Assembly: GCA_905250115.1 (NCBI GenBank)
Contig: CAJNOI010000060.1
Location: forward strand, 62,001 to 126,000
Direction of reading: 5' to 3'
Length of the DNA stretch: 64,000 bases
Source: Adineta steineri
Taxonomy: Eukaryota > Rotifera > Eurotatoria > Adinetida > Adinetidae
Positions 1 to 13,868 of this stretch are shown piece by piece. The notes below the pieces were generated by a model. It saw only the letters and a list, made by a program, of their open reading frames with translations. It ran no database searches and was not told where the DNA came from. The position numbers and the translations under genes are program-made. Numbering within the stretch: the stretch's first letter is position 1; the number at the start of each line of letters is the position of its first letter.

Positions 1-27
1 CTGCCGACAATGAAGCCTGTAGTCAAG
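1..27 (+). other. possible 3' end of a coding exon cut by the window edge
   Basis: The first 27 bases are less AT-rich than what follows, are open in one frame (LPTMKPVVK) and end in AAG followed by GTATAG, a plausible donor. No partner exon could be identified to the right. It may belong to an upstream gene or be chance. Confidence 0.2.
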
Positions 28-3000
28 GTATAGATTGTTTTTAGTTTAATCAATTTTTATTTTATTTCTCTAATAACTATATATACACGAAAGTGTTACT
101 TATTTTTGCGTCAAAAGATCATAGGATATTATTAAGGTAGAATATATGAATAAATAGTTAAATGAAAACTTCTTTTTTTTTCATATATGATTCTTTTTAT
201 TGGTTAACGACGAGTTCTTAATTATTTCAAATGTCTTTCGGATATATTTTATTGAATACTATCAAAATTCTCCTTGAGAAAATTTTGCCTAGATCAGTTA
301 TGTGAATAAAATCTTTCAAGAGAAACTTCCGTTTTTCTATTAATTTGACACTTTTTCATGTGTTGACATGAGACGTATATATTGTATGGTAAAAGAGAAA
401 AACATATATATATATATATATGAGCAAAATCAAAAAATGAAAGTCCAAAAAATGTGTTCATTCATTCGTACTTCTGTTTTTATATACGGGTTAACAGGAA
501 ACGAAGTTCGTATCGCTCGATTAATCTTTCGGCTTCTAATAGTTCTCTGATGATTAACATTGTTTTATAGTATAAAAAAGTAATTTTTTTCCATCTAGAT
601 TTCAATAAAGATTCTATTAATATTTACGTAGTTTACTTTTGTCTTTTATAAATCATATTTCAAGTAGATAAAATAATCATGATTTTATCATGAACAATAT
701 CATGTATGTAAAGAGGAGATTGCCCAGTGGCTTCTTTACAACATGTCTGAACCTGCTGTTTTATCATGTTTCTTGTTTGCGCCTGGTTGCTTCAAGTTAT
801 TGATGAACTTTTTTACTTATGTTGCTTTTTCCTTTATTTTCTCTTTCTCACTCAATTTCCTTTTATATGTCATTCTTCTAATGAAGAAATGGGCGGGAAA
901 AGAACATTCTTATTGTCTTAATGATTAATACTTATTGTGTCAGACATTATAATTTAAATACTTTTCTTTTATTTATTAGAATAATCAAATCTCATATCCA
1001 TATTTTGTTATTTTTGTTGTAAGAACTAAACGAAATGTGAAGTTTCTCAATTGTCTCTATTCATATTAACCTGACAGCATAAATAGGGTACCATATTGAA
1101 GTTGTCAGAGAGAAACAATGACCTTTTTTTTCTAACTTATATATATATCGGACTGTCATCTCGACTACGCGATACCAGTAAAGGGCAACAGTAGTAACAG
1201 CTAAGATATAATTCGAACCATCAGTTTTTTCTCATTTTCTGTTGATACAATTAACACAATAATATTACATACATACTTCTTTTCTCTCTTTTGTCTATCA
1301 TTAATTTCTCTCTCTCTCTTTTCTCGATACAGATCTACATAGTTGATACAATAATCGAGAGCACATTACAACGTAATAATGTTAAGTAGTGATGCTCTTT
1401 CTCTCTCTCTCTCTCTCTCTTTTAATGACAAACTGTTAACATAACAAGCTGTTAACATGGAAGAATTTCTTTTCTCTACAATATAAATGATTTATTACTA
1501 GTTAATGATATATATGTCTATCTATTCTCAAATTCAATATTATAAATAAAACAAAAACCATACTGAAATTTGTTCTTTTGTTCTCATTTTTTGACTAGGA
1601 AATTTTGCGTGACAACATACAACATATTCTTTCCTTTATATATGTGTCTAACTCAATTAACTTTCGACTTAACTTTTTCTGTCATAGTCTACTTGTATGT
1701 TGTTAATTCAGTTAATACTTATAAGATTGTCATATGCCTTGCATCACTGACAAATATTCGTGCGGAAAATTTTCTTCATCATTTCTACAAATTTCTTTCT
1801 AAACACTTGTGATGTTAATATAAAGCAGCTTTGACAGATTAAACAAGCTAGTAAATAGTCTAAACTATAATTGTTCCTCATAAGCTTTTTCTCTTTTTAA
1901 CAAAATCTTCTTAAAAAAAACTCAATAGATGAATATTATATATATATGTGTGTGTGCGACAATCAACTCCGTATAGTTCCCAATCTTTTTGTTTCCCTAA
2001 AGGCTTTGTGTACGTCGTAATGAAAAACTAAAAAAAAAAAAAGACTAACATATATAATGACGTGCATGTTTAGTTATTTATATAGAATTGTTTTGAAGTC
2101 ATAGTGTATTCTGATTAAAAACTCCTATCTGATTTTTTTTTTGATTAAATATTATCAATTTAAAAGAAGAAAAGGGTTCAGAGACGTTTAGATTTCATTA
2201 ATAGAATTTTTTTTCTTATTATATACTTAAATATATTATCGATTTGTAGTCTATTCCTTCTTCTTTTTTTCTTGGAGCTTTTATCTTGAACAAATAGATA
2301 TAGTCTAGAAAATGTTTTCTGACATACAATCGATGAAATATATGTATGCATATCGCCATGGATTGTAAATAAAAACAAACGAGAAGCAAATATATATATA
2401 TATATATAAACTTTTCTTAACCACTTAAGCATCAAGGACAAACGGTAGTTGTTCAACTGAATTGTTTAAAATGTGTTAGAGAGTGAAAATATATATTCAA
2501 ACGTTCTCGTCTAGCTCCGTTCATAATATGAAATGTATCAGATGGACCGCGCTGTTTTTGTATTCTTTAGAGAATTGCACATAATCTTTTTTTTTGTCAT
2601 CATTTTTGCAACCTTGAATACTTAGCATGATCTTGTTCACAGTTCGTTTTTTTTTCCTATGAATATATATATATATGGATAGCACTGAGATATTCACACG
2701 AGATTTTCACAAGAGCTTTGTTGGTGGCAGCTTGATGATTTGGTTTCCGGCCGGTCGCTCACACTCAACCATCGTACTTTTTCTTTCTTTTACTACTGAT
2801 GTGACTACTTCCTTTTTTTATCTCTCAATAGACATAGCTATAAATTTGGCATCATCGTTGATTTCATACAAATAGAATTTGAACAAATTATCGAGACGAT
2901 AACAAGAATAATAACCAAAAATTGAACTATTTTTCATGCGAGAACCCATAAGGTTCACATCTATAGATATTTATATTATTTGTATATTGCTAAGCACACC

Positions 3001-5765
3001 ATCCGGATGAACAATTGCATTCAAAGTCATTCATATTATATAAATTGGCCTTCCGTATGAATAGGAAGATGCAATAATCTCACTCTAATAGGATTTCCAA
3101 CAAACGATCTTTGTTTTTTCCCAATTCTTTTATATTTATACAACAAATGACTATTAAAAATTGTGTTTTGGAATACAAAGCAATACATATGTCTACTCTG
3201 ATATATATTAATATATAACAGTAATATATTGTAAAGCAAAGATGATGATGAAGAAATATTGATCCAGTAAGATCAAATCCGGAAGGAAACGACAATATGT
3301 GAAAGATTGAACTCGTTCTTCTCAAGATGACGATGATGATGATGAATGGCTGATGTAGAACCACAACATTACAAGAAATGAGACCCTTTTCTTGTTTTCA
3401 TTTATATATATATATATATATATGTATGTGTGAATGTGTGTGTAAGAACTGGCAACGTCAACGATGTCAACATCCCTTTTTTTTTTGAGACTTTTATCTA
3501 AACAACACTTTTTCTTCTCTTTCTCTATGATTTTTTCTTCATCTATTTCATGTTTGTTCGTTCGCTCGTTGACTAACTCGACGAGAAAAAAGCACGCCAA
3601 TGTATATATGTTTGCACGCGCACATACGCTAACGATAAGAGAGCATAGAGAGAAAGAAAGTAGAAAGAATGAACGACGAAACGTACGAAGATGATGTTGA
3701 TTATGATGATAATAATAATAATAATAATCATAATAATGCGCTTCAGTTTTTACCATACTATGATATGATCGATCCTTGTAGATTATATAGTTGATTCTCA
3801 TATTCTTTGTCTCTTTTCTTTTTCCTCTTTTCTTTCTTACAACGTACATATATTTACGACATCGACCAAGTATCGGACAACAACAAGAATAATAAACAAA
3901 ATTATTAATACAACAACAACAACACCACATGGAAGAGCAATCACAATTATTATTAAGTGATTGCCAAAGAAATTTATCTATTCTATTAACATGTTGTCAG
4001 ATTCATTTTCGTCCACCTGATCATCATTGTGATTGACTGCTGACGACGATAGAAAAAAGAATAAACATGAGTTCGATATGAAATTATTATTCTTTCTTCG
4101 CTTACAGATCATTACAAAAGGTATGTGAATTCCAACTAAATATATTTATTCATGATTTATCAAATTAGAATTTGTAAAAAGAAAATCTATTAATATAATT
4201 TTAACAAGGTAAAATACCACAAATGATTTAGTATTACACCATTATGTACGTTTAAATAATATTAAGACTTTGTATTACACCAAGCGTATTTAAATTTCGA
4301 AACATGCTAGTGAACACGCATTCAGGCCCATTATTCTCTTCTTTTTCTTTCATTTCTTTTTTCCGTGACCATGTCTTTCTTGTTTAATGTGCGCTCCTAA
4401 CACACACACTCTCACACACACACACACACACATATATATTTATATTTATAAACATATATATATATATAATATACTGCGGTAATCATAGCGCGAAAAGAGC
4501 CAGAAATGGGAGGAAACTACAATAAAAGAAGAAATAATAGAAGTAGTAGTAGTAGTAACGGCAGCAGTTAGCGATTAGATTAGAAAAAAAAGCGAGAAGA
4601 AAGAAAAAAAGGAAGAAAAGAATAGTACGAAGAAAAGCTACATCGTTCATTAAACAAAAATCTAAATAGTAAAGAAGAAGAAGAAAAAAAAAAGGAACAA
4701 GATATTGTATGAAATATTGTTTTATATAGCGGCACAATTGTTCATAATATTGCTATTAAAAATTACTTTTTTTCCCCACTCTTGATTCAATCGGTCAAAA
4801 TGAAAATATGACTAAGCGTTATGAAGAGTAAAAAAAAAATGAAGATGAAAAAGAGTTTTTGAGAGTGTGAAAATGGAAAGCGAAGTGTTTGCGACCCACT
4901 CAAAACGTCATTCACGGGTTATGAAGACGTAAAAACGAGATCGTTGTTCCATCGCAATGATCTTTCGTCTTCTTGTTTAATTGAAACTGCATCTATCGCG
5001 TATTCAATTGAAAAAATCTACTTGAAATCGATTGATATAACACTTGCAAACATCTAACATAAATGCAAAAGCAAAAACTAGAAAAAGAAAAATTTAGTCT
5101 ATGTGTGTATAACGATATGTTGTTATAAGGTAAAAAAAAACAGAAAGAAAACGCGCGATCAATTATATATCCGCGTCTATATTTAATGATAAAAAAAATC
5201 AAGAAGAGAAGTCAATAATTGGATCGAGACTTTCTTTTTTTTTCTCAAACATAATCAATAGATAGACAAAAAGACAACTAATGATTTCAATATAATAGTT
5301 TCATATTAAAAATAATGATCATCATTATTATTGATTAACAATGAAAATGAATGATAAATTTCTTGTTATTTCTTTTTTAAGGTGAGATTAAAATATTAAA
5401 ATATAGGTTTGTATAGAAGAAGAAAAAAATAAAATCCTTTTTTTTTTTTATTCCTTTTTCTCATCAAGTAAGATTATTTTTTCAAGATGATCGAAACCGA
5501 TTAAGTGAAGTGGAAGAAAAAAATCAGAAATTATCATTATTATATAGTATCTTAAGATTATTTCCAAGGCCCAATAAGCATTCAACTGTATACTATTTTC
5601 TTATGTCTTGAAACATATGATTATCCTTTTTTTCCGGCAGAATGCTAGAGTCATGCAGTTTTTTTTTCTTCTTTTTCTTTATGTTCACACATCATTAATG
5701 CAAGTATAATTTACCAAGATTTTTTATAACTAGTATTGTTTTTTTTTTCTTTATTGTTTATTTAG
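28..5765. other. long non-coding stretch with simple repeats
   Basis: I see no convincing gene here. The open frames are AT-rich or built from low-complexity tracts: CT runs near 1399-1421, AT runs near 2391-2408 and 3403-3422, ATA/AAT triplets at 3709-3736, CA/TA near 4401-4465. A less AT-rich patch at 2696-2765 stands out but has no splice or coding structure that I could support. The region may hold the 5' part or promoter of the gene whose exon starts at 5766. Confidence 0.5.
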
Positions 5766-6044
5766 AGCTCATGAACAAGGCTCCTCGCCAAAAACGAGCT
5801 GAAATTCAGCGGTAAAAGAAAACTCAACATATTATTAATTATCAATTTAATAATAATAATAATATATATTATTTATTTTATTTTAGCTTGACTAGTATCT
5901 CCAATCTCCGGACCAAACAACTTAGCCATTCTGTTGGTAAACGAGGCCACGAAGAACCTGATCGTATTGAACATTTTGATCTTGAACTTCGACCGAGCAA
6001 ATTACACGATCTTAAAGTTGGCGAGTTCATTAGTGGAGGCGACA
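5766..6044 (+). CDS. two upstream coding exons, possibly an N-terminal extension of the innexin
   Basis: Two exons can be read: 5766-5812 (after a TTTAG acceptor; an ATG lies at 5771; starts MNKAPRQKRAEIQR) and 5887-6044, joined across a short intron. Together they give about 67 residues, basic at first and then acidic (GHEEPDRIEHFDLELRPSK), ending GGD-AG before a GTAAG donor. Codon use matches the coding exons of the window. The last exon ends in phase 2, and the innexin exon at 10203 can continue it in frame (AG+T, then ATG). I do not recognise the sequence as a known domain. It could instead be the start of an independent gene whose later exons I could not find. Confidence 0.45.
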
Positions 6045-9000
6045 GGTAAGCAAAAATGAAAATTAAATTGATTATCATATTCACCAACAAATATCATATA
6101 CAATACTTTCATAAAATGTGCAACTTTCATTACCGTTTTTCTTTTTATTTAATAATAATAATATTCAATTGCGTGTCAAACTATGTGTTTATAAGTATAC
6201 TGAAGAAATAAATTCGAGTAAGAATGTACAATGAAATGAGTAGAGAAAATGAGTAGTCTATGCTACTTCTACTTTCTTTCATATAGAACAGTAATAGGAG
6301 TTATAATAATAGAAAAATGACGACACAACGTGTAAGAACAAAAGAAGAAGAAGAAGAAGAAAAAAAAGAAGAAGAAAACTCATACGGCACTGTTTTCTTT
6401 ATGAATTCACAAGATGTTCGATGTTAGTTGCATAGACGATTCTCATGTATTTACTCTTCCTTTCTTATATGTCTCGCACTAACATTGAATGTTTTGAACA
6501 ACTGCGTGCAGTTGTGTCGATGATTTTTGCCACATCATCTTCCTAACATACACGCATACACTTCTATTCATCAACACCGGTCGATGTCATCGTCACTATT
6601 AAATCTTAGCAATAGTAAGATTAAGAAAAGAAAAGAAAAAAGAAGAAGAAACCTACTAAATACAGATAAAAAAAATGCGACGATGGAATGACATCGTCAT
6701 CAATTCAACAATGTACATACACAGAATGTGAACTAACTTAAACGGCAACGAAGAAATTGAAATAGCAATTAAAAAATGCATTCACTTTCGGCTCGAACAT
6801 CTGTGTGAGTAATATTCTATTCTCTCGATTTTTTTTTCTTCTTAAATATCCTCATGAAATTAATATCAAATATACTTTCTTCGACCGCAAAAAGTACCAT
6901 AGGCACTTGAGAAAGCGGGCTAAAATTGACGTTAACCTATACTAGCTTATAAAATTACAATGACCTTTTCTTTTTTCTTTCATAAACTATTCTCAATTGA
7001 AACAAGCGACGGAGACTAAAGCAAAAAAAACGTATAATTGCTTTTTATTCGAATAATTAATCATAATATTAAAAAAAAAAGAAAGATCATATTATCTAAA
7101 CTAATGTTTTTCCAAATTAATTAAAATATCGCAGACATAGATTTTAAATTACATTTTATTAAAAGATTTATTTTTTTGATTAAGTCAAGGTTTTTAATGA
7201 AGGAAAAAAATGCGCTTACACATTGTTTTAATACCTTGAATATTTTCTCGTTTATTTAATGAACTACATAATGTAATTATGTAAAATGAAAATAAACAAT
7301 AATATCGCAATCATTATGATGCATATTCATAGTTTATATGATCTGACATTGAATACGATTTTAATTCGGAAGGAAAAATCTTCATATAGATTTCCTGTGA
7401 CGAAAAAAACCAGCTAGACTTTAACCGACAATATACGAAAAGACATTTCCGTAATAAAATATAGATCAGCTTGCCTTTTCCATGTCCTATGATTTTATAA
7501 GAACTATAAATTCATCAGCATGATTAGTTTTTTTTTTTTTTTGTTTTATTAAAACGTCAAAAAAAGAAGAAGAGTTTACGCATTAATTATTTAAATTAAT
7601 ATCAATATTTTATATTTAAATAATAAACAAACGGAAAAAAAAGAAATTGTTTTATTTATTTATAAAAAAAAACCCACCTTTAGATAATCCATCTGATAAA
7701 GTCTTTATTTGAAGAGTCTGTTTGCATGAAATATTGATTATTATCTTTGTATACTTGTTTTATTTGATGACTATGTGCATGCTCTTCAATTGATTATCTA
7801 TAATAATGAAACAGATTTTCTAGATAGTCAATAAATATATATATAGAGCGAGCGAGCGAGCAAGAGAGAGATAGAGAGAGAGCAAATTAAAAGCAATCCA
7901 TTGACTATGCATATAAAATAGTTAGATGAGAATGATTAAACCATGCATTTGTGGGCGACACATAGGACATACATACAGACAAATCTATATATCCCTACTA
8001 GATCAATAGCAAAAAAAATAGAGAAATAGAAAAAGCCCTATGAAAAGAAAAGATGGAAAAAAAAGATAATGAAAACTATTAACATAAGATAGACTGTGAA
8101 GGCTCTCGCTAAGCATGACGATCTTCTCCTTCAATTGTTTTATTATTATCTCATTTATCCTTCCGAAATCAATTTTCTATTGATAAATGTCAAATAAATG
8201 AATTTAACTATCATTGATAATCATTTATTAGTTATTTCATTCTTATTCTATTATTATGCTTTATCGTTTTCACAGGTACTATTTTTTCAATTAGTGTTTA
8301 TTATAGGTTTCTTAGAAAAAAAAGTTCAAGTCACAACAGGAGTCGTCCCTTATTATGCATTGCTCATATGTTAAGTCTAATCTAACAGCATGATGCCATG
8401 TACTACTAATCGTCTAACATTTCCCATGATAGCACTTTGTCTATGTACTCTATAGTAGTGTTATGTAAAAAAAAACGAGGAGAAATAGGATCAAATGTCA
8501 TTTTTGCCCTTCGAAAAAAGCAAATCGAAACATAGCACTGGGAGAATGGGATGCATATAGATAGTTTTTCTATTATACAATTATTGAAAATAACAAGATA
8601 ATTAACAATAGTTTTTATATAAGAGTAAAAAAGTGAAAGGTGTGAAATTAAGAATTAACTAACTATATAAAAAAAAGGTAGAAAAGAGAAATGAGTACGA
8701 TCCTTACAATGGATTGATGAAAAAAATTATTGATTTGATCGAAAAAGGAAATGAGTAACAGCATATGTCGTATGCATAGAAAAAATAGATAAATCATCAT
8801 TGATCGCGAGAGAGGCGGAGACATGCATTGAGGAAAAAAATTAGTAGTTCCTTCTTTTTTTTTTATTTATTCGAAACGAGAAAATATAGAATCGCTTTTA
8901 TCATTGAAAAGATTTCGAGTGTTAATAAAAGTATTCAATTAGTCAGAAACAAAGGTAAGTGAATGCTACAAAAATCGTTTTCAAGCTCGTCAAATTAATT

Positions 9001-10202
9001 TATTTAGTTCTCTGATAAAGAAAAAGGAAAGAAATCGATTGATGTTTCCGTCAGAACACTCTTTTTATTTTCTTGTACTACAATACTTGCTATAGTCGTA
9101 TTGATTGAAAGTAGTCGTAAAGTTCATCGTCTTGGCTTAAAAGAAATGGTTAATGACAGGTGCACATACATACATATAGAATATACTTCTTTTTTTCTTC
9201 TTCTTCTTCTTTTATATGAACACATCAAATTTTTATGGAATTTTAAAATATGTTTGCATTTATAATATGTTTCTAGTAATAGAAAGGAGAAGAAATAGTA
9301 GAGACAAACGAATTGGTAGTCATATTATACATTTTCTTTTCTTTTACATATTTAAGTAAGAGCGTGCTAATTTTTTTTTATGGAAAACTTAACTAATTTG
9401 AGAAGTAGAAAAGAAAAAAAAAGTGTAATCATCACGCATACATTTACCTAGTAATAATGAAAGTTATTAGTTAGAAAATGATTGACTAGAAAAATAACTT
9501 CAGTATCCTCTGCAATGATACCTGATCATCATGATCCTCATCGACAACAACTACGGTAAAAAAAGATGTCTTTTTTTTTATCTCCCATGTTTCTCTTTCC
9601 AAAAGTCTACTAATGGATTCTTCACACTTGTTAATGGTTTCAATCTTTCATTAACAAATAAGATAACACTTTTGTAATGTATATATATCTGTGATCTGAT
9701 CACAGTAGGCATTAGAAAAAAGATGTTATTATAACCATTAGTTTTTTTTTTTTGAGATATCGATATTTATGTAGAATTGATAACATGTCTTAATATTGAT
9801 TATGAAAAGAAAAGCATGGAGAACAGTTGGATGAGAAGATAGTCATATGAGATTGAGATAGAAACATAGTTACAGAAAGAGAGAAAAAAAATCTAAGACA
9901 ACAAAATCATATCGAATGAGAATAATGATCATTATCGAATCTCATCTTTCTCTGTGTATTGAGAGAAGAAAATTCGTCATACTATTCTCGAATCATTTGT
10001 CTAGTAATAATGCTAATAAATGACTTTTTGCTCTCAATCTTGCTAAGAATAAGAACGAGATGATAAAAACAGTTTCCTACATATGATGATGCTTTCTGAG
10101 GTTTTTGGCCACGTTCATCAATATACTGAATACGTGGATCAGTGAGTTCTAGGTTATGTATACTCTATAATAATATATTTTCTTTTTTTTTTCTTAATAT
10201 AG
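6045..10202. other. 4.2-kb non-coding stretch, intron or promoter of the innexin
   Basis: No protein-coding exon is supported. The stretch is AT-rich with poly-A/T and GA-rich tracts (GAAGAAG near 6341-6377, GAGCGAGC near 7847-7870). A strong donor-like AAAG/GTAAGT at about 8949-8957 could mark a non-coding first exon for a shorter innexin transcript. If the exons at 5766-6044 belong to the innexin, this is one long intron, much longer than the usual ~55 nt here. Confidence 0.45.
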
Positions 10203-10203
10203 T

Positions 10204-12307
10204 ATGGTAGCGGGTTTTCTCGATGCCATAGCTAAAGTACGCCAATTTAAATTTCATAATGATGACGATATCTACGATCGATTATCCAGACGATTCTCTG
10301 TCGTATTACTTATGTTATTTACTGTTGTCGTATCTACGAAACAATACGTTGGTGATCCAATTGCTTGTTTTGCTCCTGCACAATTCACCGGTATGTATTT
10401 GTACTCTTTTTTTCTTCCTAACCAAAAAGAAATTGAAATTTGATTATTTATGTATATATATGAATGCAATTTAATGAGAGAGAGAAAAGGAAAAGCTTTT
10501 AAATTGTTATATAAAAGATTCCTTCTGTTTAAAAATTCAAGAAGTGTATATAATGAAGCTGTTCAATTAAAATAATCGGTCTAAGTGAATTCATGATTTC
10601 ATTTTAACAAATATTATAAAACAAAAAAAAAAAAAAGGAATCTGGATGTGATTTTCTATAAGGCAATTGATGACATTTGTATCTTATGTAATAATATTGA
10701 GTTTGATCATGTATTCAAGGCATTTTGTAGAATAATGCAAAGGTTAGTACATAAAAAATAAAGACAGGAAACTTAGTCGTTCGAAAGAGCAAAATAGATT
10801 GTAATAAGGAGAGAAAAATTATTTTGATTGAAGTAAATCTTAGATGTAATTTGATTGTAAAATCATAATTTATTCATAAAGAATACTAGGTTTTTTCATC
10901 AGTCTACGAGTCTTATGTGAACAATGCATGAGGGAATTTGTTTAAATTGTAGGAAGTTAAAGTTTCTTATAGGAAAAAAAACTGAAGGACTATGTAATTA
11001 TCTTTGATTTAATAGTTCTTATAATATTAGAAATAAATAAAATTCTTTTGAATTAAATCTCTTATTATTATGTATATCGAAATTAGATGATCATGATTTA
11101 TAGAATAAAAAATTATATTTATTTCAAGGTTCTCATGTTGAATATGCCAATTATATCTGCTGGATATCCAATACTTACTATGTTCCCTTCGAGAGCTCAC
11201 TACCTGCCAGACATGATGAACGTCCAAAACACATTGGTTTGTATACATTTCAAGTTATTTTCTAATCATAACTAATTCTTTTTTTTTTTGTATTTTAGCT
11301 TATTATCAATGGATCCCATTTATTTTACTTCTTATGTCAGTGCTCTTCTACATTCCTTCCGTTCTATGGCATGCGCTTGCCACAAAAACAGGTTTTGATA
11401 TAGCGAATCTTGTTAAAACATTACATAATATGGAACAATTAAATCCCGATATACGAGATCGTACACTCAGATATATAGCTAAACATATTGATCGTGCTCT
11501 TGAAATTCAACGTGAAATGGGCACAGGATTTTTTTCCCAATTTAAACGCATAATACGTCGTCATTGTCCAGTTTTTATTATTGGTCGTGCTCAAGGAAAT
11601 TATCTAACTTTTGTCTATTTATTTGTCAAATTATTGTATATTACAAATGTTATTGGACAGTTATTTTTACTGAATGTAAATTAATTTTTACTTGATAGTA
11701 TAAAATGAATTGTTTTATCTTTCTATAGATCTTTATGGGTTCAAATTATCATGGATATGGTATTGAAGTTTTACGAAATTTGTTATCAGGTCGTGAATGT
11801 TGTCGTTCAGCACGATTTCCTCGAGTAACAATGTGTGACTTCGAAATTCGTACGATGGCTGATCATATACATAAACATACGATACAAGTAAAATATCCTT
11901 TTATTATTTTCAAAAAAAAACCTATGTTCTTTTCTTTTTTTTTGCAGTGCGTGCTTCCCGTGAATTTATTTAATGAAAAAATCTTTATATTCATATGGTT
12001 TTGGCTTGTCCTTGTTTCTATCTTATCTTCATATGGTTTTTTAATGTGTATATGGCAACAAATCTTACCATTTAATCGTGAACATTTTCTTAAAAAATAT
12101 CTTAAAATAATGAATCGTATAACACGTGAAACATTTGATAGAAAACTATTTATTACATTTTCAAACAAATATTTAAGACACGATGGTGTACTTGTTTTAC
12201 GTCTCGTTGCAATGAATACAAATGATGTTGTTATGGGAGAAATTATGGTTGCATTATGGGATGCATTTAAACGAGCACAAGATACTGATGGTGGGATATT
12301 TGTGTAA
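10204..12307 (+). CDS. innexin (gap-junction / hemichannel subunit)
   Basis: Innexins form invertebrate gap junctions and pannexin-like hemichannels in the plasma membrane. Exons: 10204-10390, 11129-11236, 11299-11675, 11729-11887, 11948-12307, giving 396 aa, the usual family length. The start MVAGFL, followed by a phenylalanine-rich N-terminal helix and TM1, matches the typical innexin N-terminus. Loop 1 carries C55 and C73 (C-x17-C) after YVGDPI; the signature YYQWIPFILLLM opens TM2; loop 2 has FPRVTMCDFEIR and C260/C278 (again C-x17-C), then VLPVNLFNEKIF into TM4. A cytoplasmic tail of about 90 aa follows. The ATG lies one base after an acceptor (TATAG/T), so a 5' exon exists: either non-coding or the coding exons at 5766-6044. 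Family assignment is certain from sequence; the subtype is not. Confidence 0.95.
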
Positions 12308-12699
12308 TAGAAAAACTAGTTCAATTATTATCTCTCACCTAATTTTCAAAAAAAAAATATCTCCTCAGGAAATTTATCATCTATTCCTATAAAAAAAGAA
12401 AACGTCTCATTTTGTTTTAATCATTCTATGCAAGAGATTCTAGTCGCATAAAAAAAAATAAGATCTTTTCTATCTCTGTGTGTATGTGTTTTTTTCAACT
12501 GTGATATGTTTGTTTGTTTTTTTAATTAACGAACTAGTCAAAACTGTCCTATAAGATATAAAAAAATAATAACAGTGAGAGTATTTGTAATTATACTACT
12601 AAGAAGTTTAGTATTAGTTTATAAAAAGTTTCTCTTTTTCTTCTTCTCTTTTGTTTCACTATCTGTTTCTATTTCAAACTGATGATGTCAATGTGCTTT

Positions 12700-12743
<44 letters not shown>

Positions 12744-13257
12744 CCTTTTGCTTGTATACGTTTATGCGTGAGTGTTTTATTTTATTTTTCACTTTTTGTT
12801 TCTATGTTGATGAAAAACAAAAAGAAAAATATGATGTATTTTGAAATCGAACTTTTATTAGGAAAAACACATTTCAAGACTAAATCAAAATTTCTCAAGG
12901 TATTATGAATATATATACTTCTTTTAGGTGATTTCCCATGGAATGATTCAATTGAAAGATTCCCTTATAGAGTTCATCATAAATTATTAAAATAAATATT
13001 GTTTAGAATCGAGATTAAAGTCTAGATTGATCAAAATCAACAGAAATCATTCAAACAGAGGAATATCGAAAATATTTATATATACAGAACAAATATTGAA
13101 TTCAAACAGGAAAGATGTTCGATTAATTAAATCAACATTTTGTATGTATTCATGACTAATATTTCATTCGATTTGATATTTGAGAATAAGAGAAAATGAA
13201 ATCAAACTATTTTTATCTTATCAAATCAAAAGGCTAAACAATCAAAAATAGAAACAA
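12308..13257. other. intergenic, with CT microsatellite
   Basis: No gene is visible between the innexin stop and the Kunitz gene. The innexin 3' UTR presumably lies in the first few hundred bases. A (CT)n tract of about 36 bases lies at 12702-12738. The rest is AT-rich without coding signal. Confidence 0.6.
12702..12738. repeat. (CT)n microsatellite
   Basis: An uninterrupted CT dinucleotide run of about 36 bases in the innexin 3' flank. Confidence 0.9.
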
Positions 13258-13868
13258 ATGTGCACTTTTTCAATCATGATGCGTACGATACTTTTTCTAT
13301 TGTGTATTATTCTTTCAATAAAACTTATTCATAGTACTCAATGTAAAGCTAATTTACCTGTTGTTGGACCATGTGGATGTTGTCCTTTAATCGGTGGTCA
13401 TTGTATTTTTTATGAAACTATTGATGGTGTTGCTGCTACATGGCATGTTTGTGTACCTGAACATCTTAAAAAAACATTTTCACTTGAACAATGTAAACCG
13501 AAAATACATATGAGTAGTAATTTTACACGTATTTGTCGTACAAAAAATATAACACTTCGTTTATTTCCTCAATGTGCAACAAATGCTACATGTTTCTTAC
13601 CAATTCCACCAAGATCTTGTATGAGAATATTTAAAAAACCAAAATTTTAGTTTAATTAATTTTTATTTTTGTAGATGTTTTTCGATGTGATACATCAATG
13701 GGTGTCACAGGTACATGTAAAAAATCAATCAAACGTTTTACTTATGATTCGCAACAACGTAAATGTGTTCCATTTACATATACAGGTTGTGGTGGAACAA
13801 CAAACCGATTTAATCGATTAGAGCAATGTGAAAAATCATGTATAAAATCAAATAAAACTTTAATTTGA
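13258..13868 (+). CDS. secreted ten-cysteine plus Kunitz-type inhibitor protein
   Basis: Two exons, 13258-13618 and 13675-13868, joined over a 56-nt GT-AG intron, give 184 aa. The N-terminus has a hydrophobic signal peptide (TILFLLCIILS), so the product should be secreted; the ATG at 13276 or 13279 would also serve. Residues about 28-118 form a ten-cysteine region containing GPCGCCPLIGGHC, which I cannot assign. Residues about 124-176 are a Kunitz/BPTI domain: six cysteines in canonical spacing, RFTYD, FTYTGCGG and NRF. The residue after the second cysteine (the P1 site in this family) is Lys, which predicts inhibition of trypsin-like proteases. Without the splice, translation would stop before the Kunitz domain. 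The Kunitz call is strong; the physiological target is unknown. Confidence 0.88.

Noticed and set aside
3322-3930. 202-codon minus-strand frame rich in Cys, Tyr and Ser runs
   Set aside because: Made of triplet and dinucleotide microsatellites; no splice or domain support.
4483-4737. 84-codon minus-strand frame rich in Phe, Leu and Tyr
   Set aside because: Reflects purine-rich A/G tracts on the plus strand; no real hydrophobic domain structure.
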